This document shows, one piece after another, positions 26,695-40,169 of a stretch of 64,000 nucleotides of DNA. The position numbers were made by a program, and so were the translations under genes. The stretch comes from Lepeophtheirus salmonis (lineage: Eukaryota > Arthropoda > Copepoda > Siphonostomatoida > Caligidae): NCBI RefSeq assembly GCF_016086655.4, contig NC_052134.2, positions 12,090,001-12,154,000 of the forward strand, read 5' to 3'. The notes beneath the pieces were generated by a model that was given only the letters and a program-made list of their open reading frames with translations, ran no database searches and had not been told where the DNA came from. The stretch's first letter is position 1. Each line of letters starts with the position of its first letter.

Positions 26695-28499
26695 TAATAT
26701 AAAGATATTTATTTATGTAATAATAATATTGATTATATTGATCACGCCACCAAGGGAATGATAGAGGTTTGTCCAAATGGATTCAATTCAACATAAAATT
26801 CTTAAGGTGAATCACTAATTGTAAAAGAAAAATTCATATCCTTGGGGGTCGTTCATAAATTACGTGCTCTGAATTTTCAATTATTTTGATTCACCCTCTT
26901 ACAATTAATGGACGGACACTTACATCACTAACATACATCTATTCAATATTTGTCACAAAGTAATATGCATAACACCTCCCAACCTTTCCTTTAAGTAGTA
27001 AAAGAGGTCCTAGGATGTATCCTCTTTGTAACTTTCGCTCTCATTTTTATACACATATTATTTCAGATATATCTTCTCACATATAATTTAACATATAAAA
27101 TGTGTTTTTCTGCACTTGAAGTCGTATGTAATGCATGTTTGCATCATTAGGGTAAAATTATCAGTTTCAATTCAATTTTAATGTATTTAAAATAGTAAGT
27201 ATCAAACATGAACTTTATCTATGTAGTTTTACCCCAGAATCAAAGTTACACAATTCTTAAAATTTGAAGTAATACCACTGACTGTATTTATTCATATTTA
27301 TTTGTCTCTGTTCTTTCTTTATCTTATCTGTCAGCTATAGTACACCGGAACAAAACAAGGTTCCAATTCATCAAAATAAGAAACAACATTCATTCTGAAT
27401 GATATACATCCAAATTGAATTAAAATCCCCTCTTTTCAAGTTATTCCCTGTACAAAAAAAATAATTACAAAGGACTTATTATCACTGATGGATCCATAAT
27501 CTGAGTAAACTGTGTCATGGTTATCTCATCGTATCTTAGCAGTGGATGATGCATTTGTCTAATAGAAATAGTCATTTATTTAAAGGATGGAGGGCTTTGA
27601 AGTTATTTGGTGCTCAGAGGGATTATGAATTAAGTTCGTCTCAGATTCGGAGGATAAGGACTCTCTTAGGAACCATTGATGCTACACTCTTAAGTGTTGG
27701 AGAGGACTTAGTCTTAGTTGTGTTAATCTTAAATTAGTCTATGAGGAGAGTTATAGGGATTGTGAATATTGAATGCACTATTCCTTAATTAACTTCATTG
27801 CTGCTGAACCTCTAATATTCTCCTAATTGCTCTCAAGGCAATTATTCTTACTTACATCTTCAATGAAGAGATTGAATATTTTGTTATGCTTCTTACGATT
27901 TATTGGAAGCCAATCCATTGAAACTCCTTCTTCCATCCTATTTATATATTGTTGTTTTCGTAGATCTCTATCACTTAATTCATCTTCAATGACTTTACAA
28001 TCTATTGGACTTGGGAACTCTGTTTCTAATTATATTATTAATGTCTGTAAATTGTACGCCCAATAAGATATAACGTTACACAATCATTGATTTTAGTGAG
28101 CTTTAATTTTATTGGCTTAAATAAGAGACGGAATTTCAGATGATTTATATATTATTCAATAATATATGTAGGTAAAGTATGCAGATTGGCAATTTTTAGA
28201 GTTGCGAGAATGTTTTCGTTTTTTATTAATGTTTACATTATTATTATGATAAGAAATAAAAATCTTTATCGTTACATAGAAAAACTTTTTAGAATTTTTT
28301 GGAAAAAAGAAGAAAACGAATACCCATCCTCACAAGTAATTTCTAGTAGAAGCTAAAATCATGCTCCTCTTGAATACTTATCATGAATAGGCTTGCCAAA
28401 AGTTCCTTTGATTGATGAAAAGAAAAAAACAGACTGTGTTTCTTCGCCATTCATAATTTCCATGTATAATTTTACACAAAATAGACAAAACAGATAAAC

Positions 28500-30100
28500 T
28501 ATGTCTAGAGGTGTTAGTAATCCACCTCTATTTATCATATTCAGTCACTCTTCTTGCAAGTCCTTTCATTTGGCTTTCATCAGATGAAAGGTCAAAAACT
28601 GGAGGTACATCGCTGACTTTCAAAAGATTAGAAGAGTCCTCACATTTATTCAGCATGATAATGGATTTTGTCACATATCCAGATATGTAGTAAACAACTC
28701 CCTTAAGACAGTTTACTTCTTTGCTTATCTATAGAATGGGTGGAGCTTTATTGACTATTTGAGGAAATGCATATAGGTCATGTGGCTAAATTGAAGAATT
28801 GATCAAAAGAATAGCCATTTTTGAATGTGAGAATTGACGTAAAAGTCTAATTTTTTTCTCGGCTTCCAGAAGTTGTTTAATGGAGATGTAGTAATTAGAT
28901 CCTCCAAGTTGACGATATTTTGAAAAATGAGCTTCAATATGATCGGAATTAATTTTCCCTAATATAACATTATCCAGTTCTTTAACTCATTGTAAAAAAT
29001 GTCTCCTTACTCAAGCCACACTTTTACGAGTTTTCCCAATAGTAAATCTATTTATAAATTTTTTTTTAAATTAGAGTTTCATATTCTTTAGAGTGACTGT
29101 AGTCCTTCGGTGATCCCTTAGGCGGTCAGCTTCAAATACATTTTTTACATTTACTCAACACCAGAATTATTTCACTAGGGATATATAGTTAGAAGTTACT
29201 TCCCACATTTGGTTAGTCCCCGTCAATGCTCATAGTACAGATATTGTTGAGTCATGGAAACAACTATGAGCTAGTTTAACAATAGTTCATTCAATGGCAC
29301 TTAGATGAATGACCTTATCCGTTAATTTGTGAGTATATCGGACTAGAAGAAGTACTTCTTTTTCATATGACTCACGAATGGGATTAAAATTCACTGACAT
29401 TGCAACTCCATAAAGCATTTGACATTAAAAAAAATTTTGAATGAGCCAATTGTTATAAATATTGTTAAAAATGTGAATCATATCGAACAAAAAGTAAATT
29501 ATATTCCCATTGGAATATAGATTTTCGATATAATTCTTATCTTTCTTTAACATTGTTCTAAAGATTTTGTTGCAGAAATGTCAATCTCTTATAACTATGA
29601 CGACGTCAAACCCTATCGTCGATACATTTTTGAGAACTGAGTGGAATGATTTCTGTATTAGCGAGGAGTCCTTGTATTTGCACAATGCAGGAGAAATGTT
29701 TTCCCACACAGTCACCGTTAAAGGCTTTGTCCTTTCACAGGAGTGAATATTGTTAAAGACTGCTCCATCAAAAACTTAATTGGTTTTGAAGTCTTATCTT
29801 CAATATCTGGAAGAACATTCAAAATGGCCGGTATATTGTTTTTATTCCTTCCAATGGATTGAAGTCTGAAGTTTTTGGAATACTTTTGAGAGTTGCTAAT
29901 ATGTTTACAACCTCAGAAAAGGAACAAATATTATTAGAAGCTAATAAATGGTTGATAATAGAGGAGGGTTGAAGCTTTCCTAATTTATAGGTTACAAAGG
30001 TTAAATCAGAGGCTATATTTAAACTAAAATTAATCGTTGGAGCGGCTAAAAAATAGATACTTTTAGGTTTTTCTATCAGATAGGACAATAAAACAACCTT
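28500..30100 (-). pseudogene. P-element-like (THAP-type) transposase relic
   Basis: Minus-strand fragments appear in the order expected of a P-element-type transposase. About 29490-29430 gives 'LFDMIHIFNNIYNN' (compare 'FDPPHLLKCIRNNL'). About 29350-29260 gives 'RYTHKLTDKVIHLSAIE' and 'VKLAHSCFHDS' (compare 'KLTDKHI...KVKLAAQVFS'). About 28970-28850 gives 'KINSDHIEAHFSKYRQLGGS' and 'NYYISIKQLLEAEKKIR'. About 28730-28640 gives 'VVYYISGYVTKSI' (compare 'YIAGYVAKK'). Frameshifts and stops separate the fragments. An open 89-codon minus frame at 29819-30088 is upstream and could be an N-terminal part. No THAP zinc finger was seen. Confidence 0.65.
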
Positions 30101-31254
30101 TATTCTGTTTTTGAATAAATAAGTATGTTATTGAGGTATCTTCAGACATAATGAGAAAATCAGAAGGGATGTTGTATGCGGATATTTTTTCCTTTAATTA
30201 ACTTAATTATTTCTAAATTTAATTTAGTTTATACTGGTAAAAAGTTAATTAAAAGATAACCAAAAAATAACTCTAATGCTAACTATATATGTATGTCTAT
30301 TATGCAAATAATTATATTAATAGCTAGATCTATATCTACTCAGTATCTTAACTCTCCCCTCGTTAAAACTTAAAGATCCCCCCGTGAAAAGGTATTTTCT
30401 TTTCTTTTTTGGGAATGGCTCTCTATGAAAGGAAAGATGGATTAAATTATTTTGTATGTGGAATAAGAAACATCATATTCACACTCTTTTAGATATTTAA
30501 AAAAAATCATTTAAAATATCATTACTTACAAATAATGATAGTTTGAAAGTGCATATGTGGAAATGGATTATAACAATCAAAAATAGTATTTTTTAATTTT
30601 TATTTACTTTGACAATCTTTCGATGTAAATGTAAGCTCGAGGTTAGTTGAAAGCAAATACAGTTTTTGAAAGTTTAAGAACTGTTGTTTTAACAAGTTAT
30701 CATACTATTTCTTTCGAATCATAATCCATCATGTCTAATGATAATTAATAACAGAAAAGCAATTAGCACTTCTTCTTTTCGAATCCTTATAGTCTATTTC
30801 TTTTTATAATATTAATTTCATTAACTATTTTTTCTCTGGTTTAAACTCATTTCATACCAATATAGTTTCTGATGCTATATATGCACTGACATTTTGGAGC
30901 ATAATTCCATAACTATCCCAACAGAAAACAACCATTCAATGTATTTTATAGGAATACACACTAAATATTTAGATTAAAAAATTCAAAGGAAATATTAATT
31001 TAAAACAAAAATGCAAAAAAACGTATAAACCTCATTTATTTGGATATTTAAGCGAAATATCCTAGAGACGAAATGGCTTTAAAGCAAATGTTCTAGGCAA
31101 ATAGTTTAAAGTATATGTACCGGGTTTTGGAAATTTTTTTAAAGGCTTCTTCTGTTTTCTTTTTTGTAAATTCATCTATGAACTTTTTGTTGGGATAGTT
31201 TTAGATGTGAGGTCAGCTGTTAAAGTCAGATTAAATACTCTAAGCTGTCATGGA

Positions 31255-31340
31255 ATAGACATAGCTAATGGAGAACGCGCTCGGGAGAAATTATTCTCTT
31301 GAACTCAATCTGTGTAGATTCGTGCCTTGTCGTTCCTTGA
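31255..31340 (+). repeat. tRNA-derived SINE copy
   Basis: The + strand reads tagctaatggagaacgcgct, cgggagaaattattctcttg, aactcaatctgtgtagattc, gtgcc. It shares the A-box (TAGCT.A.GG) and the 'ctcgggagaaattattc' block with 51001-51078 and 21931-22014. Confidence 0.6.
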
Positions 31341-33834
31341 GAAATAAATATACTTTATGTATATTGACTTCACACAATATTCCTAGATTAGATTGAGTAA
31401 CTGTAATACTATAATGTTTAATTATACTTAATTAGTGCAATTCCATCCAACCAATTAAAGGAACATAAAAAAACCGTGTGGTTGACCACTGATCGCCTTT
31501 TCATGAAATTCGTCTAACCGGCGTGGAATACCAAAGAAACCCACCTTCCTTTTGGCTTCCATATACCTTTCGATTAGCCCGTAGATATGTACCTCTAATA
31601 ATTTACTCCGTGTCCACAATGTAGAACCATTTATTTACATACAAGCTAAAAAATAAAAAATGATATAAATTTACTTCTGATTATTTTTTCAATGTTGATT
31701 CTCTTAACATCCTTTTTATAACCCGGATAGTGAATTGGATAAAAATAAATCGTATTTAAATACATTATAAACAGCTGAACGATTATAATAATTACGTCAT
31801 TTCAAATTTACATCATACTTTTGTAAGTACTCAATCCATTTGGCAAATGTAAATATCAATTAAATTACTTTTTTGAAGTAATGTTATCAACATGATTTTG
31901 GGGATTCAGCGAGATATAACTTGAAATGGTTTTAGCAAAAACTTTAGATTTTTACTTTTGATAAAAACTTGTATGAAATATTTATAACATCATGAGAATT
32001 TTGGGAATAAAATTAGTACACATTAGCTTGTGATCAGAATATATGTATTATATCAACTAATGGTTACAATATTATAATTTTGTAGCTACCGTTATGCCTT
32101 AGTCACAGAAAGAAAATAGATAGAGTGATGATACAGACCAATATCAAGGGGAATTTTTTGACGTCGTGACAGCAGACAAGAAAAAAAAGTTGACCAATGC
32201 AATCGATAACATATAATTTTTGGCTATAATTAAACTCCAACAATTTTATAGTAAAGTATAACTGTCGTAAAAAATATCGGTTTTTAGAAACAGAATTAGT
32301 CCTTTCAAACTATAAATGATCATGTATTTGATTCATCTCCAGAATATAACCATATATTAACATTAATTAAATATATTCAAAATGTTAGATAGCCATAAAA
32401 TTATATCAGTTGGGAAAACGTGAAAGTGAAAAATTCAAGGGATAAAAGATTGGAGAATAATCACGCATATAAATAATTTATTAACTTATTGATATTTCTA
32501 AATTCATATAATCAGGGTTATTTTAAGAATAAGATTTTTAAAAGTATATATATATTTGAAGCGCCATCAATGTTTCTAATATACTTAACTATTACAACTC
32601 GGAATGTTTTGGTCAAGTATTTCTTCTTTTTTGACGGAAAAAACACATTTTTCTCATCACCATCATGTTAAAGTATTTTATCTCTAGGTGGCCTTAGTCC
32701 TCAAATTGAAAACAAAAGAATAATCCAAGAAATTAAAAGAAAAACAAAGGAATTAATTATACGCAAACCAGTGTATTTATTTCACTCAACTTCAATTAAA
32801 AATGTCTAAATATACGAATAAATCCCAAACAAGGCATTGTCATAATAAATAAATAATTACATAGAATTTGATTTAATGTCTCAGGAGATTACTAAAAAGT
32901 ATTGGGGATAAATCGTAGATGAAAATGAATAGGTAGGATTTTTTATTAATCTTGGTGGTTTATAATATCCAAATTTACTAAAGGAGGGTTAAATTTATGA
33001 GTATATAGTTCAGATATGTTCAAAAAGCTCTTGAAGACTTTTAAATAAGAATATTATTGTACATAGATACCAACAATACATAAAAGTGGTTTCACAAACG
33101 ATCATAAAATATAAACATGCGAACATAACGTGTCCTTGAATAGAGCATGATAAGAAATTTATTTGGCCAATCTTTAATGATTTGAGAGAGTATATATATT
33201 TCAATTTATATATTTAAGGAGTATAAAAAAAAGGTGTGCATAACGTTTCATCATTTATAAAATACAATTGATTTTTTTTATTAAATCTACATTCTCAATT
33301 TTGCCTTACACAATTAATCACCATATTTTACATTGAATTTCTATATTTACATCAAACCATGACGTAATATGAGGTTTCCAAATGGTTTGTAATTTAAATT
33401 TATTTTAATATACTTTGAGTAATATGAAGTATATCCCGTTATTCCCAATGATTTTTATTGATATCATTTCCGCTTTTTGAGCCATTACTCAAGAGGGAAA
33501 GAAATCACTCAACCGTATAATTTGAATCTTGAAAGAATCGTGTATAGATAAATCATTTTTCTTCGAAAAATAATGGTCATTACTGACATACATAAATTTG
33601 TATGTACATTGTTTATTTTTGTATAGCTAAGGGTTCATTGTTTGGGGCCAAAAATTTCAATGAATTATGATCAAGTGTTGTACCTATAAATATGACATTC
33701 TTCTACCAAATTTATCAAGGTGGGACAAGCTATCGTCTGGCACGAAAACGATTTTTTTTAAACGCTATTTTCTCTCCAACTAGTCATAAGATTAAAAAAA
33801 GAAAACCAGATACTGAAAGATTGATGGATTCTTA

Positions 33835-33990
33835 TTGATTTTGTTTCATATAATCAGCTTTAGGATCAATTACAGTCTCTATACGAGGCCGAAAGTGCAA
33901 GTAAGCCTTCGCCATTTGGTCCGTTGGTAAATCCCGGAATTTCTTCTTGTTCTTACTGATGATTACGTCTTTGGTAATGCATAGAGTTTG
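33835..33990 (-). pseudogene. Possible Tc1/mariner transposase C-terminus
   Basis: Minus strand reads 'ITKDVIISKNKKKFRDLP' and 'FRPRIETVIDPKADYM', the latter close to the common 'FRPRIEAVI...G' C-terminal end of these transposases. No other part was seen. Confidence 0.35.
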
Positions 33991-34139
33991 GCTGGTTTTT
34001 TGTTCGAGAAATACTTAATGTGGCACCGGTAAAATTTATTTGAAATTAAAAATATTTCATACAGTGTGTTCTTATTATAAGTAGAACATTTTTATCATAC
34101 TGCCAAAGCAATATTTTTTTTTACTTAGTTTGATGAATC

Positions 34140-34275
34140 CTAACGCACACCCCTGCAAAATTGCATTAATACGACTGCATTATTATTTCTTACATAACCC
34201 AGTGATTAGTTGTTATACATACAGATATTCATATATTCAGACAGACAGACTTTTCTTTATTAATATAGATATGTG
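34140..34275 (+). repeat. Dispersed repeat with CAGACAGACAGAC...CTTTATTAATATAGAT tail
   Basis: Shares 'ttaatacgactgcat' and the 3' motif 'cagacagacagacttttctttattaatatagat' with 50050-50330. Such tails (tandem CAGA followed by CTTT.TTATTATATAGAT) are common at the 3' end of non-LTR elements and derived SINEs in invertebrates. Confidence 0.5.
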
Positions 34276-34972
34276 CTGAAATTTTACTTGCCATTATCTA
34301 TTTTCTGGAAAAAAAATGCAACTTTAAGGTTAAAAACTACCATATTTTAATAATTTTGTTTGAACAGGAATAACACCTCAATTTTTTAATAGATTTAACT
34401 GTCAAGGAAAATATATAATTTTATTCACATACACAAAAGTTATTTATCAGAGCTCTTGAAAAAAGAGTTTTTAATGGATTTAGACACATCATAAATATAT
34501 TTTTAGACCAAAATGTCCAATCCTAATCCATATGCTCGTTACAAAAAAAGCTTTTGTATGGTAGATATTTAAAGGTTTATCTTGACATGTTTTAGAGTAA
34601 TGATATTTTGAGATAGTTATGAGAAATATTGGAGGACTACAAGAGTGATGAGGCTTTTAAGCCTAGGCATCTACACTAATTTACAGAGCCAGATGGCTCA
34701 TAAACAGTTGAATTCATATTTCACAGATTCGGTCAACGTAAGGAGGACACAAAAGAATATATACAAAAAAGATATGTATATCTAATCAATACCAAAAATA
34801 TATTTAATTAATTTTGGGATGATTATGAAACCTAAATTGAATTTAAATCCATAGGATTGCGAGGGAGATTCCAGAAGATGCTGGCCTGACTAAGAAATAG
34901 CAGTAGTTTTTTTTGTTTTTGTTTTTTAAATAACACTGCATTAGAAAGTACACAATATATAAAGCATATGAT

Positions 34973-35284
34973 TCAAGTTTGGAGGCCCCATGTTGTTATG
35001 TAGGTATTTGTTTGGCAGACATCAATGTTTATTGTTGTCAGTGATACTGTGAAAATGGAGAAAATCATATTGAATACTTTTATTTGAAGGCCCAACCAGT
35101 TGCCCAAAAAGCTGAATTGGAGTGTAAGTCTTCTCATTCGTTCACTAAGTACCATTTTGGCTAGATGAGTATTAAACGAGGCCGTAGGGGCTGCCAATAC
35201 AAACATTGCAATGGTTGAGCAAATAAAATGACAACTCAAGAAATTGAGAAGAAAATCTGCAAAGAAGATCTGGTGGATCGTCAA
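34973..35284 (-). other. Unidentified 103-codon open frame
   Basis: A minus-strand open frame from ATG at 35284, with a hydrophobic start ('FFADFLLNFLSCHFICSTIA'). I recognise no family and see no splice or promoter context. The opposite strand has its own open pieces, so it may be chance or a decayed transposon. Confidence 0.15.
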
Positions 35285-36715
35285 GTGAAGTACACGATCT
35301 ATCAGACATTGTAAGCATTTCTATAAGTGCTGTAAAATAGCTAATTTTTTTGAAAATTTGGACATTGGAAAGCTGAGTTCAAGATGGGTGCCGCGTTTGC
35401 TCACACTCGAGCAAAAAAAAAAAGTGTTGTGAAAAAGTTTTAATTGAGTTTTTTGTAAAGTTTCATTGCAACTAAACTGAAATTTTTGAAAAAAAATTAC
35501 AAAAATCTCCCCACACCCTACCTCTTCAAAAAAAAAATTATATTTTGAAGTATATATTGCTGAAAGGAAACAATGTTTTGAAAAAAAATAAACTCCAAAA
35601 TTTTGTTTTTATTTTCTTTATTGTTTTGGGTACTTTTGGGATCACCTTCGTAATTATTGTGTATAAGATCAATCACAGAAAGAGGATAATCGCATAATTA
35701 TGATGCAAATCCTTGCCAAGTCATACAACCTATTTCCAAATAACTATATACCTTTAGGCCTTTTTTGAGGAGAAAGTTAATTTTAAATATGAAGCATATA
35801 TAAACTTTGGTGCTGGATCTTCATAAAAATGAATCAAAAAATGTCTTATAATTTTTGATTCGCTCATTGCATAGGTGTAATATCCATTATTTATGTATAA
35901 TTACAGATCAAATTAAGCTGTTTTCTCTTAATCTCCTTTCATTAATTTAACAATACGAGCATTAATCAATGCTGTATATTTTCAACATAATTAATCAAGG
36001 TAAAATCAGGTATATGCTTGTACAATGTACATATAACTTGTCCGTAATTATATGTATATTAAAATACAAAGAAATAAGATCTTTTATAGTTTGTAATATG
36101 TAATACGAAAAATAATATAATGTACTCAATTAAGTGTGGTTGGTTGGCTTATCATGTTAAACAGTTTACATGGATTTATTAAAAGTAAAAAAGGATTGAT
36201 GTTCATTTATAAATTACCCTTTCTTTTCTTAGAACATAATTTTATCTTCCATCCTATTCAATAAGATACAAAAAAAAACAAGGGAAATCTTTTAGTCTAC
36301 CAATCTGACTTTATTTAAGGAAGTTAAACGGATTATATTGACAACACATGGGCTAATCCAAGGCTTAAGAAGGATATACGTTTTTTTCGCTAGATTTTGT
36401 TTTTTTGCATTATATATAAATATATTTTTTATTTTTATTTTTTTTGGGGGATTTAAATTAAAAGTTAAAAACAAAAAAATACATAAGTGTGTAGCTACAT
36501 AATTAAACAAGGAGGGGAAGCTCAGGACGACGTTATCTTGCTAATTAGTGTTCTGAACGTTGAATGGTTGAATTCAAATCAGCTCTTACTTTGTACAATC
36601 CCCAACAATTATTGAATATTAACTCCATTGTTTGGAAGAATCGGCCAACTACTGACTAGTTTTGAAGTTTTTCTGGGGTTTTTTTTAAATTAAAGGTTGC
36701 GTGATACAATCAAAG

Positions 36716-37147
36716 TAAAGGGGTGTCACAATAGGATAAGAGGAGACAATCCAAACAGGCTTTTCTACAGACTCGTCACTAAACATTATCTAAACAAGTG
36801 AATTTAAAGCAATAAAAAATCTTCCTGGTAAAAAAAAAATTATCGGATTTCCCTCAAGTGTGAAGACCCAATAAATACCAGGAAAATTGGATCTTGTTAC
36901 AGAACTATATTATATACACTACAGTGATGTATAAAATATGTCCTGTCGATCTGTAAAAATAAAAGAGTCCCTAAATCAAATTGGTAATTCTCACACTTTG
37001 TAATAAAAATATACACAAATCTGATTCTGTATATAACAAGGACATTTGTTAGAAATACTCCGATATTGATTCTTAATTATCCTTCGACTCCAACAAGGAC
37101 TCACACTTATAACTCTTAAGCAAACCCTCATTGTGACACCCCCTCTT
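36716..37147. mobile_element. About 430-bp inverted-repeat element
   Basis: The left end gtaaaggggtgtcacaatag (36713-36732) is the inverted copy of cattgtgacaccccctcttt (37130-37149). No coding content. It fits a MITE; the target duplication is not clear. Confidence 0.6.
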
Positions 37148-37353
37148 TTATGAGCACGCATACAAGTTATGATTACTTTATACTTAGATATTTTGTCTTC
37201 AAGAATTAATGAATAATATTATCCATCCCTATTTATAAAAAAGAAATCGACAATGAACACCCTCACAATTTGAAAAATGTTTAGGAGTAATACAGCGTGA
37301 CTGTCATGAGGTTCTATTAAATAAGCTGCAAGGAGCTATTAAATGAAGGAATT

Positions 37354-37803
37354 AAACATTTCATTCCCACTTTGAAGAGGGATATTTAGTGACGTCATAC
37401 CGTTTTCGTTTCTAAACGAATTAGTAGTTTTTGTGTAGGGCTGTAGAAAGATGCCTGAGTAGTGGCAGTCGGCACTGGACATGAGAGATGGATGGGAGAC
37501 GGAAATGAATGATTTATGGTGTATATGGAATAGAAATGACGTCAGGATAAATATTAATAGTGAGTAAGAATGGAATCCGGGTCCGTGCATAATACTACTC
37601 TTCTTCTTTTTCTATACCACACAATAAATTATTTATATCCTTCTCCCATCCGTCACTAGTCATCGATGACTCATCACTCATCTCCAGTGCATACTGCCCA
37701 GCCCTCCCTCTCCAGCCCTACACAAAAAGTACTATGTAGCTTAGAAATATCAACTGTTTGAGGTCACTAAATATCCCTCTTCAAGTTGGGAATGAAATGT
37801 CCC
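37354..37803. mobile_element. About 450-bp foldback element
   Basis: Arms acatttcattcccactttga + agagggatatttagtgacgtc (37356-37396) and gaggtcactaaatatccctc + ttcaagttgggaatgaaatgt (37760-37800) are inverted copies. A nested pair (tttttgtgtagggctgta at 37426 / cagccctacacaaaaagta at 37712) lies within, and 'catctccagtgc'/'gcactggacatga' pair further in. No transposase. Confidence 0.7.
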
Positions 37804-38659
37804 GGGATGAATTTTACTGGGAATGAAATCACCTAGCACCATGAAAAGCATATATTTAGATATGAAAATTATATATATATATATATTAGTTAATTAATGA
37901 GGATAACAGATTACACAAATAATAAATTTCTGTTCAGAAAAAGTCACTCCTGCTTTCTAGGACATATTTTTTACACCTCTGAAACTTATGAATATATGTG
38001 GGATAGTATATATTTGTATGTAGACAACAATTAATGAATAATGGTATCTATATTGTTATAATTGTAAAAATAATACTATATTTGAAATGATTAATTACTT
38101 CTTTAATTTTCTTCTTATTCTAACGCTAAATCCTACTCGTACTGATGTACATTACTTCATTTCATAGAATGAAGTTTGTGGTTACTTACTAAAGAATATG
38201 TATTATAAGTCTAAAAAGTAATAGATTTCCTTTCATATACGGAAATATCATTAAGTTCATATATGTGTAGAGGCAGCATAAAAAAAATATCCCGTTCTAG
38301 CTATTTTTACTTCAAAAGAAATTACTATTATAATTTTTATGATAATACATATTTTGTATTAATTTTATTAATATTATTATAAATTGAATTAAGTCACTCA
38401 ATTCATACAAATAAGTTTGGTTGACTTAGACACTTCAAATTGGAACAAAAAAGCCTTTATATCTCTGCTATAATTAGAATTTCATACTATATAAAAATCT
38501 TTGATTTGTTAGTTAATTCGGATTAAAAGTTTTTTTTTGTTTTTGTTTTTTGGAATGAATGTTGCCTGCAAAAAATTTCATTTCTTTAGACTATGACTTT
38601 GTGACCCAATACCTTCTAAGTGAGCCATATTTTAGGATAAATACCTATATTCTTTTTGC

Positions 38660-38960
38660 CACAGAGCGGGGACCCAAAACTTGCACTACTAATATATTTA
38701 AAAAAATAATTTTTGGGGAACCAAGAAAAAGATAACTCAAAACCAATTGAGAATATGTTAAAATACTCTATTTAGCTATATTTTTATTCTACTTTAGAAG
38801 CAATAACTGTCTACAAGCACTGGCAAACAGATTAAGAGCTCTTGTCGATAGGGGTCGTGTCTGTGGCGTACCACGCTATCATGATGGTAGCTTAGAGCGA
38901 ATCAAGATTTGGATTAGAAGCGCGGCAAATATGCACAAACTGCTAAATTCAGAGTGATGA
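38660..38960 (-). mobile_element. Mariner-end fragment
   Basis: Starts with the terminal repeat cagagcggggacccaaaact tgcactac (about 38663-38690), the same as the left end of 44170-44783, and continues into sequence reading as the transposase 3' end in minus orientation. The other end is missing. Confidence 0.55.
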
Positions 38961-39418
38961 AGTTTAGGACAGGGAGAGGGCCATATATATGTAGGCAAGA
39001 AGTCAGATTTGTATTCTTATATCGATAAAGTATAATACTTCTATCTAATTATGAAATGAAAAGATTCAGCAAAATGGAAATCAATATCCTGTAAATCAAA
39101 TAAAAATCACAAAAAATAAATAAGTATCTATTAATTTAATTAGGGGAATATTTTCTTAGAAAAAAATTAATACACTATTGATTTATATATAAATCTGATT
39201 CAATGAATATTCCTATCACATAGTTACAATGAGATCAAGTTATTGCTAATAAGCAGAGATGATTATAGATTATACGTACTTATGTAGATATTATACAAGG
39301 GGTACTTTAAATACTATAAATTGAATAATTGATGATAAAATTTCGCATCAATACATATCTATATTATATTAATAGGGTACAAAAAACAGTTCAAAATGGT
39401 TTTCTTTAGCAAAAAGTT

Positions 39419-39790
39419 ACAGACTTGAGTCTGTTAGACACGAGCCACCTCCTATCGAATGTTCGAAACGGAGATTCCTATCCCTTTGAAACAGGATGGA
39501 CGAAAGTCCAGAAGTTTTGACAGAACCGTACACAGTGGAGAGGCAATCAGACTTGTTCAGGGAATATTCAAGCACGAACCTTCCTGGATTGCCTTTAGAT
39601 CTGTTTTTTTTTTGTGTGTTTTTTTTTTTTTTTTTTTTTGTGGTTTCAGGATCAATTAGACAGTCTATTTTGACTAAGAACGATTCTTTATGGTTTTTCC
39701 CTTGTCTAAGCGTTTACAGACATTGCAAAGCGGCTGATCCCTTGCTGTGTCAAGATGTCGGGAGTGCTCCTGGGTAGCAGATGAAAGTAG
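39419..39790. other. Unidentified segment with long T tracts
   Basis: More GC-balanced than its surroundings, with T9, gtgtg, then T22-like runs at 39605-39640. Both strands have short open frames. I cannot assign it. A minus-strand insertion with a poly(A) tail is one possibility, but sequence continues beyond the tract on both sides. Confidence 0.25.
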
Positions 39791-40169
39791 AAACATGTAA
39801 GAATTTTACTCCCGTCTTTTTTATAATTGAACTGAAAACATGCTTATGGTGTTTTTTTTTTTCTAGCGCAGATGCATTTAAAAAAATATAATTAAACATT
39901 ATAGTTTAAAATTCATTCACCAGATTAAGACTTACAAACATAAATATTCATAAATCCAATTTTAAAACATTAGCATCTCAACGGAAACAGTTGCATAAAA
40001 TATTAACTGAATAAAAATAAATAAAATATAACACCAGGACATACATCAATTTTCATATCAATTCCCGTCATCATAGAAATAAATTAATAACAAACAAGCC
40101 ACAAAAATATAAATATGTACTAGTAATAGCAAAATTGGTCTTACAAGTCTTAGAACTAGCTCGTTTCTT

